A stretch of 64,000 nt of DNA from assembly GCA_021399445.1 (NCBI GenBank), contig JAJTUQ010000012.1:124001-188000 (forward strand), read 5' to 3'. Each line of letters starts with the position of its first letter. Position 1 is the first letter of the stretch. This DNA is from Xylogone sp. PMI_703 (taxonomy: Eukaryota; Ascomycota; Leotiomycetes). A model generated the notes under the pieces. The model was given only the letters and a program-made list of their open reading frames with translations, had not been told where the DNA came from and did not search any database. A program made the translations under genes and the position numbers. Shown here one piece after another: positions 1-11,835 of the stretch.

Positions 1-1061
1 CTGTTCTAGAGGCAGTTCAATAGCTCAGTTCTTCGTTATTCAATCAAGGTATATTGCCATTCCCCATAACCGTTCCAACAGTGCCGATGTCGACTGCCCA
101 AGCGCTCCCCCATATCCCTCAGACAACAACACCCGCTCTCATAATAAGTTTTAGGGATGTCATCTGACTATATCAAAGTAATAACCACCTAGAACTGCTT
201 TTCACCGCCCTAACATGACGCGAGCTCCACCGGAACGTGTACGGGTGAAGCGCCCGGCTCGTGGAGCATGTACGAGTATCAAGGAGCCAAGCATCAATAG
301 CCTCATCAACTGGCGACTGCAACGTGTACCACGTTCTGCAAAGAGGAGAAGTAATACCAATACCGTACAGATTAGGCCGGCGCGTTCCAGATAGAATAAA
401 TGACATCGGCTATAGTAGGTCATAGCCTACACCATGATAAAACATTAATTTCTACGTAGAATAAGCCGTTTTTAATGCAACCAGATGAAACAGGGTAAGT
501 AAATTAATATCTTGTCATCTTATCTTCTAAAGCGATACAATACTTTGAATATTTGAGGGACCTTATCTACCCACTCATTACTAGACTTTTCCGACAGGTT
601 TTCCACCCCTCCGCAGCAAGCTCCCCCAACAGTCTTGTCGTGTCAACAAGGCCTTTTCCTGACAGCTTGTTTGGGAGCCTAAAAAGCTCGTTCAATTGGT
701 ACAAACTCAGGTGGTTGAGCACAATTGAAAAAAGCTTCCAAACCATTAAGCCTCTTCTGGGGTCCTAACAATATTAGGTTTGGCTGTACCGTGGCCAGAA
801 TCATTATTCTCCTCTAAAATAAAGTCATAGTTATCCCTTAACCGTAAGCCTACTATTGGCTCAAGGGAATCCTTGCATCTTTCCGGAACGATGCATCGCC
901 TGGACCTAACTTTCCATTCTCCCAACCTTGCACCCATTTACGTCCTTTGACATCACCGAATCTATTCATGTGGTTTCCAATCACCGCGGGATACCCTTAG
1001 CTGGCCTTAGCTGGCATGAGGTGACCTCTATACATTGTAATAACATACACTAACTTTGGGT
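1..1061. other. Intergenic, no gene recognised
   Basis: Only short, low-quality reading frames occur here and none resembles a known family. The stretch lies just downstream of the 3' end of the minus-strand NRPS-like gene and so contains its terminator and 3' untranslated region. No repeat or RNA gene was seen. Confidence 0.5.
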
Positions 1062-4000
1062 TTATGCAGTCTGCACCTCGTGTAAACACAGCCACTCTCT
1101 ACACCACCCCTCTATCCAATCTGGGTCCATTGCTACCACGTCTTGTAGCCGCATGCTCGCTCTCATTGCTCGATCCATAGCAAATTCCGGTGCTTCCGTT
1201 AACAATAATGTCTCGTACGCATCAACCAACTTCACCGCCGGATTAGCTTCGATCGGGCTCTCCACATCGGTGATGCTGATATCTGCTGCCTCCTTTAACT
1301 TCTGCAACCACTTCTCGAAACTGACGATTTCGACAACTCCCTTTCCACTATTGGCAGTCTCAAGTGTCCTGATAATAGTAGGGAGGAGGGCATCCCATGT
1401 TGTAGCATACGGATTCATGACATGGAAAACAGCTGCACCGCACTCGCCGTCATCTTCCGCGGTAATTTTTCCTGCGGCGAACTGAGCTGCAGACTTGAAT
1501 GCAAGCTCTACGAGCACATTAGCTAAAAAATCAACAGGAATCCAATCAATCTTCTGTTGAAGTGAACCTAGACAATCTGGGATGACTCCGATGCTTGAGC
1601 TGGTGACCACTAAGCTTGGGAGCCATTCTGACCGATTCCATCCACTACCTCTGTGGGCTGGTCCGGAGATCTGGCCAACACGGGCTATTTTTGCCGGTAC
1701 ATGCAGGTTTTTAGCTGCGTAATTAAGAAGCCGCTCAGCGATATATTTACTCTTTCCATACCCCATTGGAGCTGGAGCTGTAGGATCGAAGATGATTGTT
1801 TCGGGAACGGGAGAACTATTGTATGATAGTACAGCACTAATAGAGGAAACGAAGAGGATAGATGGGGCCTGATGAGCATTCGAACAGAAATTTATAACGT
1901 TGCATATACCTGAAAGCTGTTCACGAAATGCTGCCAGCGGGATATTGAAGTTGACAGGCCATGCATTCAGTATGATGTCGGTAGTACGACGGAGAAGGTC
2001 GTCATATATTTGAGATTCTAGGCCGAACGAAGGCTGTGCCAGATCAGTTGTTAAGAACGTAACTTGATTATTTGAAAAGTCCATAGATAATTTTCGAATC
2101 TTATTACGTTTTTTTTGAAGTTCCAAGGAGTCTGACGCGCGATTTAGACAATAGATATGGTGAACTGATGAGTCCTGTAGAAGGACCTCCAATAGATGGG
2201 AACCGAGTGCACCAGTTGTACCGGTTAGAATAACAACGCGTTCTCCTGAAATAGTAACTGCGGCCGTCTCTCCATCCGGTATTGAATCCTTCACTATCTT
2301 CAGATTAGCGAATCTGTCAATAAGAACCTGATATTCTGCTAAGAGGTCATTGATTTCTTGCTTCTTGTCTTCCAGCATGACCCCGAAGGAAGCGCGGTTT
2401 TGATCTGAGAGACCCAAAATAGCTTTAGTAAGTTGTGTGACTGAAGGATTGCTATAGACTATGCTTGGTATAATGTCCGGCATGGATGTTATCTCTCTTA
2501 GCTTCCGTGTTAAATTGAGTGTCTGTAAAGAATCCATTCCGTTAATAAAAAAGTTAGTATCATGATTGAGCATCTTCCATTCGGTTATTTCTTCAATCGA
2601 ACTGCAAATCAGCGTTCCAAGTAATTGAGGGTCGCAGGTTTGTCGACTTATGGAATTGTTGGTCACGAATTTGGGCGATCCCTCTGCGTCTGCATACAAA
2701 GCATCTAGTTCATCAGCGTACCTCTTCATTGTTAGCCTTCTCTGAACAGTGCCTTTTCCGGCCCGCGCGAACGGCTTCGCCGAAAAAGCTAGGAGAATAT
2801 GCGATTTAGATATTTTGGCATGTTTGGGGCAGTCCCGGTTTGCTTCCTCGACTATCGGCCAAATTCGTTCAATAATTTCTGCCTTTTCAAAGCCTTGCGT
2901 GGTCATACTCTCTTGCAGCTCAACGATGAGCGCAGCTTGAAATCTTTGATGTCCGACAACAAGAGCAGATTTAACACCTGGATGAGTAGCAATGTGATTC
3001 TCCATTGCAATAGGATTTGTCTTCTCGCCGGTTGAAAATACTATTATGTCGTCTAGACGTCCACGGTAAATCCAGAGGTCAGATTTAGTTGGATGTGGTG
3101 AAAATAGGTCGCCAGTGTTGAACACAGGGACGTCGGGGTACAGCTTGAAGACCGGTTGACACCCGGCTTGAAGGTTTATAATGCGAGGCTCATAGAGATC
3201 CTCTTCGATGTGACAGAAGCTTGCCCCTATATCTGGATGGAAGTGAATATACTCCCATTCGTTTAAAGAAGAAGATATGTGTTGAAGTTGGGGGAGACTC
3301 CCTTGCTCAGATGAGCCATACACATTGAGGAATAAATTCACACTTTTCACGACTCGGTTTCCACAATCGGTAGGAACACTCCCTCCACTACACAATATCA
3401 TATTTATTTTAGAGCCGACAAACTTGAGGAGATCTGGATTCTTGCTTAGTTCTACTACCATTGAGGGTGTCACAAACGCAGCGTCGACGTCAGTATGTCT
3501 AAGTCCCTCGGCCAGGAGTTGAGCTGACGGTATAGCACCAGAAATAGGGTAAATCCATGCTGACTGATTGGCAAATGCATTGCAAAGCGTAAAGACGTGG
3601 TTAGCTGCCTGTTTTGTTCACTGCACGTTAGCATTGCAGTCTTCCGTTCCGTCCGAGCATGTCAAATGAAACCTACATGAAACGGTGGCAGTAGAAAAAA
3701 AATACGATTTCATTGGAATAACTTAGCCTGCGTCTCCCGTCCTTCTGGAGGAGCCATTTGGGTCGATTTGATGTATTCTGCAACGAAATCATGTGACCAA
3801 GTAATGGGCTTTGGCATGCCCGTAGAACCCGAAGTGTGAAATACTACAAATGGGTCTTGCTTTGCTTCCTCAAAGCTTTTCCTATATAAATACTCGCTGT
3901 GCTTGTTGTCGAGTAATTCCTCAAGGGTCGGTGCGTCCAATATCAGAAGCGGCTGAGTAGGAGAAGTAGAAGACACTATTTCAGATACTACCGGCGATTG

Positions 4001-4534
4001 TGGGTTAGGGGTAATAATAGTTTTGCAATCCAGCTTTTCGAACATATCCAAATGGGCTACAACACTATTTCGAGGAGAAGGAACAAACAACTAGAGGAAT
4101 ATGTTAATAGAATGATCCTACGCGAAGCACCGTGCGGAGACCCATGTGTTACAACTTACCTTGTATCCCGCTTTTATAGCCCCTAAGATGAAGATGTTGT
4201 AACGGAGATCATTTGGTCCGATATATGCCAGTGTTTCAAAATCCTCACCTGGTCCGAGGGCGTCATGAAGATATCTAGCAGCGCCATTGACAGCATTCGC
4301 CAATTGTTCATAGTTAACTTTGCGATACCCAGGCATATAAGAAGTTTCCGACACGGGGATTTCTGCGTAGAGTAGCTGTGGAGTCTCCTTGGCTATAAAG
4401 TCGAGCACATTGACAAGAGCATCCTGCTTTTGAGATCCGGATAACCCAAGTTTGATCTGGTGACTATTCTTCCTGTCAATATGCGATTTCATCTTGCAAT
4501 ACGCGGGTATCCCGGAGGGAACTGATATTTCCAC
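1062..4534 (-). pseudogene. NRPS-like enzyme (adenylation-thiolation-reductase) with one in-frame stop
   Basis: The gene model has three exons, 4534-4160, 4090-3677 and 3608-1062, separated by introns of 69 and 68 bp. Both introns have GT-AG borders and are phase 0, giving about 1111 codons. The order is adenylation domain (ATP-binding loop HTSGSTGMPKP, later NTGDLFSPHP and GRLDDIIVFSTGEK), a carrier domain with the phosphopantetheine serine in GMDSLQ, and a reductase domain with the Rossmann motif GTTGALG and catalytic YGKSK. Enzymes of this build activate a carboxylic acid, load it on the carrier and release it reductively, usually as an aldehyde, with NADPH. An in-frame TGA at 3710-3712 (about codon 252) lies just before the conserved LLPPFH motif and no plausible intron removes it. 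As read, the gene would make only a fragment of the adenylation domain, so it is a young pseudogene, a strain variant or a sequencing error. It is divergent from the IDO gene. Confidence 0.88.
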
Positions 4535-4970
4535 ACTGTATTTGAACTATGTGTAATAAATAGGGTCTTCGGGTGCACTTCTCCTAACTGACGTGATTTG
4601 TAGGTTTGTTGTCAGCTTGTTGGGTACGCGCAGCAGTATATCGGCATACATCTGACTCACAGACACCATTCCCATACAAGAGTTCGACCTCGTATCAGCG
4701 TTTTATTCTTTGCAGTAGCAGTCAGTGATGACGTTATTGGCTACTACATAGGTTTGTCAATTGCAAGCTTGGCATGGAGACACTTCACGGATGACAAGTG
4801 GCTAGATGATATTACCCTCTCAAAGTTGATGCATTCTAGATATTGATGCTGCAGACCATAATACCATAGTCGGCTCCCATCAGTAACGTGGAATCAGAGA
4901 CGGATTTCACGCAACAGCAAGGTAATGAGCCACCCCGACTGTGCTTACAGTATTGTTTACGTCTCGAAAC
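4535..4970. promoter_or_regulatory. Shared divergent promoter region between NRPS-like and IDO genes
   Basis: About 436 bp separate the two start codons (4534 on the minus strand, 4971 on the plus strand). No other reading frame is convincing here. The head-to-head arrangement means that both promoters must lie in this interval, consistent with co-regulation. No specific operator was identified. Confidence 0.55.
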
Positions 4971-6361
4971 ATGTCAACTCTTTGCCTCTTGGAAAATTTC
5001 GACGTCTCCGATCAGACCGGTTTTCTTGCTCCTCGGTCCCCCTCGCATGGATTTCAATTAAAATATCCCGCGTGGCAGTATTTCGCAGCTAATCTACCCT
5101 CCTTAATTAAAGGAAACAAAGTTAGACAAAAGGTACAGGATTTACCCGATCTTTCAATTTCGAAACTACAATCACAGGAAGAGAGGCGAGAAGCGTATGC
5201 AGTCCTCGCATTCATAGCGCAAGCATATATATGGGGGGCGAAACCCCCTTCCGACGTAAGCTTCCGCATCCTCCTTTGCAATGCTTTGGCCATATTTCCG
5301 TAATGATGGCTAATTCCAAACAGCATCTCCCGGCTAAGATATCTTGCCCTTTCTTAGAGGTAGCACATCAATTAGACCTACCCCCAACGACAACATATGC
5401 GGCTGTAGTTCTTTGGAACTTTATCAGCGATGGGGTCCAAACTGAGCGAAACCGGCCGGAAAATATCCGCATCTTATATACCTTCACTGGCACAAGTGAT
5501 GAAATGTGGTTTTATGCTATATCAATTGCAATTGAAGCTCGAGGCGCGACGGTTATACGGACTATCTTGAATGCTCTCGACGCGGCGACTTGTCGGAACA
5601 CAAAGGAGGTGATAAGTGGATTGAACGAACTCGCAGATTGTATAGGGGCAATTACTGAGCTATTAAAAAGAGTCTATGAGAGATGTGATCCGGAAATATT
5701 TTACCATCATATAAGACCATTCCTCGCCGGCACTAAGGACATGACTGAGACTAAACTACCCTACGGGGTGTTCTATGATGAAGGTGATGGGCAGGGCCAA
5801 TGGCACAGGTACAGCGGTGGAAGCAACGCCCAAAGTTCACTCATCCAACTTTTCGATATTGTGCTGGGCATAAAGCATGAACCAGCTGAAAATATGGATA
5901 CATTATCGGAGGACAAGAGTTGTTTTACTTCTGTGAGCAAACTTCTTCCTAATCAAAATACTACACAGTCTGACTTTTCTTCCAACTAGGATATGCTAAA
6001 ATACATGCCTGGCGTACACCGTCGTTTTCTAGCCTACGTCTCTACTAAAACTAGTATCCGCACATTCATAGAAATGGATCCGTCTTCTGAGAGCGTGAAT
6101 AAGGCGTTCAATAAAGCGGTTCAAAGTTTAGTGAAACTCCGTGAAACTCATATCCAGGTAGTTACTCGATATATTATTCATCCTTCCCGAAAGATGAAGA
6201 CACGCATGAACATCCTTTCAGGGCCTATCGTAGAAGAAAGCCAGCTGAGGGGTACAGGGGGTACTCAACTGGTGCAATTTCTAAAACAAAGTCGAGAAGA
6301 AACGAGAAAAGTACTTGAGCCAGCTGCGAATCGGCATATATACCAAGGAACTCTCGAATAA
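4971..6361 (+). CDS. Indoleamine 2,3-dioxygenase (IDO family)
   Basis: The model has three exons, 4971-5255, 5324-5932 and 5990-6361, with introns of 68 and 57 bp (GTAAGC...CAG and GTGAGC...TAG, both phase 0). It encodes about 421 aa, a normal length for fungal IDO. IDO is a cytosolic haem enzyme that opens the indole ring of tryptophan to N-formylkynurenine, the first step towards kynurenine and NAD. Family landmarks occur in order: TGFLAP near the N-terminus, LPPTTTYAAVVLWN, KLPYGVFYDEGDG, the GGSNAQSSLIQ loop, YMPGVHRRFL, and the proximal haem-ligand histidine in RETHIQVVTRYI. The first ATG in frame is at 4971; the ten upstream in-frame codons lack an ATG. All exons are open, so the gene appears functional, unlike its divergent neighbour. 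The pairing suggests a tryptophan-derived secondary product, but housekeeping NAD synthesis is equally possible. Confidence 0.93.
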
Positions 6362-8279
6362 GATATAGATTTCGGTTACAAGGTCTAGAGTAAGGATGGA
6401 TGCAGCTGACAGAGGATTTTGATGTTGCCGAGCCTGAAAATGTGGCTGTGTTAGTTCTCTCATTGGATTGGGTACTTACTTGCCGAGCCAAGAAGCTGCA
6501 GTCCGTCTGAGTAAGTCGTGCTAGAAGCGTCATAGCTCATTTTTAAGAGCGCCCCCCAAATGCCGAATCCTTCAATAGAAGGCTCTGAGAATTGTCGGCG
6601 CTGTTGGCATTGGCATCGGCGTCGGCATCTCAAAGTTGAAAGTTGCAATTTTCAACTTGCCGGAAGGGACGGTCCGAGTACAATGCGTATAATACTTGGT
6701 CAAAACCCGCTACGTTAAGATTCGTGCAAAATTTTTGCACCGGGGTTCGTCCATGAACTGTTTGACCCGTAGGATATGAGATATTAGAGTTAGAGTTGCG
6801 GTTAGTAGGAGATGAGACTAGTAGATCTCTGCTAAGTTCAGACCTACTATGCCACCATAACCCTTTACCCTTTGTGTACGTCTCTAGTAGACATCAAGCG
6901 AATATTTTAGGGGTCTTTACAATTATTATCAGGCCAAGTGGGAAATGTTATCAATTTATTAATCTTAGTTGCCAGGTGAGAAAAAGCCAAGATAGTAAAT
7001 CTAGTGAATGGGCCAGCCAATGGATAATAGGCCGAACCAGCGCTCCTAACAAGCCGAAGTCTAGCAAGTTGTGTGAGCCGAATTTTCTTAAAACAAAAAG
7101 TCACGGGCATCGACTTACTTGACCTAACTTGTTGGGAGCTCTGTGCCAGACTAATAGTCGGGACGGAAGATATACTCGTAACGTTATATAAATTGTTGAG
7201 AATTACTAAAATATAGTTACTACCTCGGGGATTATTCTGTAACCCCCTTCCAGCCTTTCTGAACTGTAATAAAAGGTATAATGTATAGAATTCAGACCAA
7301 CCTAACAAGGAAGAAGTGCGATGAATCCTCAAGTTAGCGCTATTTACGCCTTTTGGTCTTAACTGTGTAGAAAATGACATATCATATTTACAGACTAGGC
7401 GCAGCCAAATTTCTGGACCCCACGATTGGCAAATCTTCCTAGCTGTATTTACACTGCACAACCAGTCAAATGAGTTTCAATTTGTAAATATGGCTGTATA
7501 GTTTATAAGCAAATGCTACATGATAATAAATACTGGTATGGATATAATACTGCCGAAGAGCTAGCGTGCAATGTTCTCCGAGCTGGTTCATCGTGGCTCT
7601 CGTTGTTATTTATGCTCGAAGTCAAGAAAATTGATTTCGCAATGCTTTCGTAGTATATAAATGATGAGACGTTAGTCGATAGATCTAAGCTGCGGTGTCC
7701 ATGCTCCTGATATTTGGTAGCGTGTCACATAGGGATAGTATCCTCACCGCCAGGCATCCTGCCACAGTCGACGGCAAACTCGCGGGCGGGGCCTGTGTTG
7801 GACGGTGAGAATATCCTCTATATACAGCTGTTCTATTTCCGGGGTCTTGTTTCGCATTGCGATGAGTACCATTGCTGCTTCTATCACTTTCATCTCTTCT
7901 ACAGCTTCTTCGACTTGCACGGTGGTATCCTTGCCGTACTCCATCTAAGCTTCTCTCTTGTTGCTATACTTAGCTATTAACTCGTCGTGCAATACTAGTC
8001 CAGACTATATTCTTCGGTCGACTAGAACGTGCTCTTTGTGGTAAATATTGTAGGGCTGTTAAATCGACTACTTTGTCATCACGTGTGATTACTGACTGTC
8101 ATGATTACGATGAAGAAGGAACATTAGATAATGGGTGGATTGGCCGTATGGTTAGTTACAATTTCCGAAGAGGGGTATTTCAGTTTAACTCTAAAGCTTT
8201 CATCGTATACGCGAGGTTTGTAAGAAAGCTCTTAATCTAGTATAAAGATTAATAGAGAAAATCGGGAGAAAAAGGAAGG
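6362..8279. other. Intergenic, no gene recognised
   Basis: Reading frames here are short and resemble no family. A small inverted repeat lies near 6631-6660 (AAGTTGAAA...TTTTCAACTT). Composition becomes AT-rich towards the decayed transposon that follows. A minus-strand frame at 7744-7944 is acidic and helical-looking but unrecognised. Confidence 0.4.
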
Positions 8280-9648
8280 CGTTTACATTAGTCAAATGAG
8301 TCCAATCCTCAGCTAAGAGTTAATCTAAATTGAGCTCCTTCTCAGGATATTGCTCAAAAAATCGATCTATTACCTTCTATAAGGAAATAGCTCCACTGAG
8401 CATCGTGTCCTAAGAGTTCCATCCTGTGCTGTTATTTCTCGTAATACTTCTGCCCCTTGAGATAGTTCTCCATTGCTTATTTCGCTGTAGCGTACATCCA
8501 ATGTAAGTGACAAAGTTATGAAGCTTACCAAGGGGTCTTAACTTTCTCCAGTTGTTCATTTCATTTTGAGTAATCTTATCAGCTTCAGCCTGATCGCTAA
8601 ATAAGAAAGATTACACAGACAAGTTAATAATATGGTTAATACATCAGACCCGCTGGTGCTTTACATTATAATTAATATTCCAGGTATTGTATGCCACTAT
8701 GGAAATGAGTACAATTGAGTATTAGAGTATTCTTATACTTACAATCCTCAAATTCTCACATCATCGTATCGTTATTCTTAGCATTGTCCATCTGTATATA
8801 ACCTAGCTTATTATCAATTCCCTAGTCCTCTACTACTTGTTGTAAGTATTTAGCAAGATTTTCCCCTGGTGTTCTTCCTTAACATCAACAAGTGTTAGGG
8901 TGGCATCCTCAAGCTGGCCATCTTCGGAGATATAATGTCCAATAAATCCTAAGATTAGTAGGCAATTTGGTGATATCTAGAGGTTACAGCTAATGTGAAT
9001 ATCTGTACGAGCACTATGAAGTCTAGACTTTATCTGTTCTTTCATAGTATTAAACTGGCGTAGGACCCAGTGATTGATTGTTGTATGAAAAGCAGGGAGC
9101 CAAGTATTAATATCGTTATTGATATAGTTAAGAAGGTCTTAAAACTCCGAGCACTCAACTAGACGAAGTGGAAGGTGGTAAGCTGTAAGGAACTTAATAT
9201 ACAAGACTTCAAGATGGCCCCCATCAAGTGAGTGACCATCACTACTGCTGGTGTTAAGTTTTCTGCGCTTAAAGGGCTGGTTCTGAGAGAGCTCAAAAGC
9301 GTGCTCAATAGACCTCTGACGCTTTGCCGAAATATTCTCCCGGGAGGATTTCTCAGTCTTTTCATGTTTCTCAAGAAGGTGCCTCTTAATACAGCTATTG
9401 CCGCCATTTGTAGCATATGTCTTCGAGTAATACTTGCAACACTACTCCTCCTTGCCAGAGTTGTTGTAGTATTTGGCTTCAGGGTCCTCGTCTGGCATAT
9501 ACTTGAACACCTAGCATGTTCTTGGCCTACGAGTAACTGGAGTTGAGTCGGGTGATGGTGAGGTAGGCCCTGCTAAGTCTGACGAGGTAGAAGGACTCTC
9601 CGGAACTGAATAGTGAGAGGATAAATCAGATACATCATGGGAGGACAT
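8280..9648 (-). pseudogene. Decayed hAT transposase relic
   Basis: The stretch is similar at nucleotide level, on the minus strand, to the intact hAT transposase at 20.7-23.0 kb. For example the segment around 9145-9175 matches the segment around 22430-22460, and the segment around 8515-8560 matches the one around 21795-21845. A likely original start codon is at 9648. Reading frames are broken throughout and the region is very AT-rich, which fits old inactivation, possibly by repeat-induced point mutation. Exact ends were not found. Confidence 0.6.
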
Positions 9649-10214
9649 TTTAAAAAGGGTAAGTTACGTTTGCTTAGAAGTATATAAAAGTAAAATTAGG
9701 AGAAAATATAAGAATAAGAGTATTTATACCTAAAGATGTAATGATTACACTAATCTGGTGATTTGGTTTTCACTTAAAAATCAACTAATACTAAATTGCA
9801 AAGTTTTCCGGAGTTTCAGATATCATAAAAGGTTAATATAGAAAAATATAGAAAAATATGTTTAAAAGAGAAAAAGCGAGACTTTGAAGTATTTGTACCC
9901 CGGAAGATATTTGGCGCAATTAAGCATTTTATATTAATATTTGAACTTAGAACTAGGGATTATATAGGATTTTGATACTAACTTTATGTCACGACCCAAG
10001 GTTGACAGCCGAAATCTACCAGTAGAATTGTACTTCCACAGGCCGGCACAAACTTTATAACAGTAAAACTTGAGACGGCAATAGGGACACTACTAACGGC
10101 GGTCGCGACTAGTAATAGTCCACTGGCAAGAATTGATTGGAAGAAAGGCATTGGTAGGAAGTTGCTGGTAGAACTCTACTGACAGAATCCTGTTACTAGA
10201 TTCTGGGTAGAAGG
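9649..10214. other. AT-rich intergenic stretch
   Basis: No convincing coding sequence or structural element was seen. It lies between the decayed hAT and the LTR-like repeat and is probably transposon-derived. Confidence 0.4.
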
Positions 10215-10531
10215 ATCCTACCAGGCGGCTAGGTTACGTGATGAATCACGACCCCTGTAGGATCCTGAGGATCTGGGGATCCAAGGGATCCAAACCTCAG
10301 GACGTGATGGATCCGTGGATCCTGGGGATCCAAGGATCCCAACTTAAATCCACTCACTATATAAGTAGATAGTTTCACAGTAGATAGGAGCCTCGTGCTC
10401 AACTCAATTGATTTACAGCATACCTGCATTTCATAGTAACTATCCTGAGATTGTGAAGCTATTCTCTTGCCCTTTACCTTCATCTATCATTTGAGTGATA
10501 GATAACCCCATACCCCAGTAGGAACGTAACA
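10215..10531 (-). repeat. Solo-LTR-like repeat, copy 1
   Basis: Homologous to 47910-48189. The shared core includes the CCAGGCGGCTAG block, a run of GGATCC-rich words, a TATATAAGTAGATAG promoter-like box and the segment ending GTAGGAACGTAACA. One edge reads CA and the better-preserved copy starts with TG, as expected of a long terminal repeat. Element orientation is inferred from the TGTTACG end on the minus strand. No gag or pol is attached. Confidence 0.6.
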
Positions 10532-11205
10532 CTTTATATTTTTATATTATAAATGTAACTTTGGTCTTAAAACGATAAACAATAACTTAAATGAAAGCTG
10601 TAACTTTATATATCATAAACATAGACTTTATTTTATGTCAGAATAAGAATTATTATTTGAGTTAACTAATTAACTAAAGTACTATATTACCACTGTATTG
10701 CCAATATCTAATACAGTGCTCTACTCAGTACAGTAATTGAAAGCGATTTTCAGAATTTGACCCCTATGCTAATTAACTCAGCCCGATATGATCTTAAATT
10801 ATAAAAATTAGATTATCAAGAAGTTGATACAGTACTCTATTCTCTTAAAAGTATTAATATAAATAACCGTTTAAGAATTATAAATTTTGTTAAGTAGGTA
10901 GGTTGGGGTGAAGGTGTAGTCATAGCTGTGTGGGAATTTTTACGAGGAGCTGAGTCACGTTACTTTATACGGTACGGTATCGTGTGCACGCCGTATGCGG
11001 CGAAAATACACCGTGCTAACTGTACGGTGCAAGACCCCGGATGCTGTATTTTTACGGCTGACCGTACGGTGCTATACCGCACGGTACGGTAATTACTGCA
11101 GTAATACAATACCGTTTATACTACTGGCTACACTGGAAACACTTCTCCCACCACCTGAACATTCAACGCTTAATATTTAAACCACAAAACAATTATCTTG
11201 CAATA
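10532..11205. other. AT-rich stretch with repeated ACGGT words
   Basis: No gene was seen. Between 10960 and 11100 the sequence repeats CGGTACGGT-type words in both orientations, like subterminal repeats of a transposon end, but no paired end or target duplication was found. Confidence 0.35.
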
Positions 11206-11634
11206 ACGTAATTCCCGGTCTGTCGAGCCACCCGGTCGGTCGAGCCACCTGAAATTTACTGCAAAATCAAGCAATATCAACTTCGAATAACTCAACAACC
11301 ACTTTATTATATATAGCCAAATTTTGTAATCGAGTTATATTATTACTATAGAATAAGCTTATAAATTCTGGTGTGATTATTATTTGTAGATTAGGTTGTA
11401 CAACAAAATAGCCAAGGTTTTAGAGTCCTAAAACAAGTCTAGCTATATTATAGATACTTTGAAGAATTAAAAAGTTGATTACTATAATTTTAATAATATC
11501 ATTAATTATTTTACAAAATTTGGCTATATATAATAAAATGGTTGTTGAATTATTCAAAGTTGATTTTGCTTGATTTTGCAGTAAATTTCAGGTGGCTCGA
11601 CCGACCGGGTGGCTCGACAGACTGGGAATTACGT
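11206..11634. mobile_element. MITE, 429 bp, TA target site
   Basis: The terminal inverted repeats begin ACGTAATTCCCGGTCTGTCG and extend with few mismatches for roughly 100 bp. The element is flanked on both sides by TA (11204-11205 and 11635-11636). The interior is AT-rich and non-coding. TA duplication and end sequence resemble the Fot1/pogo element at 11.8-13.6 kb, which probably belongs to the family that can mobilise it. A second MITE of almost the same length and layout lies at 30773-31199. Confidence 0.85.
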
Positions 11635-11831
11635 TATCTCTGACAGAGATATTGCTTACGTAATTGGCGTTGGCCAATCATAGCTGTAGAAGTTAACGGT
11701 CGGTAAAAGAGAAGAGTTTTACCGGTTTACCCCTATGTACAGTACATCATCCAGACTAGCAGCGAATAGAGTCTCTGTACCATACAATTTATATGTGGAG
11801 TAGCCCAACCACTGCGCCATAACCTCTGACA
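11635..11831 (-). other. Fragment sharing a leader-like sequence with 47.9 kb
   Basis: On the minus strand from about 11831 the sequence reads as SEVMAQWLG followed by diverging residues. The same peptide is encoded next to the LTR at 47.9 kb. It is interpreted as a remnant of the first coding segment after a retroelement LTR. It truncates the downstream end of the Fot1-like element. Confidence 0.35.
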
Positions 11832-11835
11832 ATCT

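Noticed and set aside
173..423. Two overlapping minus-strand frames, one with a hydrophobic stretch
   Set aside because: No family resemblance, no splice partners, and the two frames are shadows of each other.
1153..1485. Plus-strand frame of 110 codons
   Set aside because: It is the antisense shadow of the reductase domain of the NRPS-like gene.
11815..11835. TGGCGCAGTGG resembles a tRNA A-box (also TGGCGCAATGG at 47.9 kb), suggesting a tRNA or SINE
   Set aside because: No B-box (GGTTCGA) or acceptor stem follows at tRNA spacing, and both places encode the same peptide SEVMAQWLG, which fits coding similarity better.
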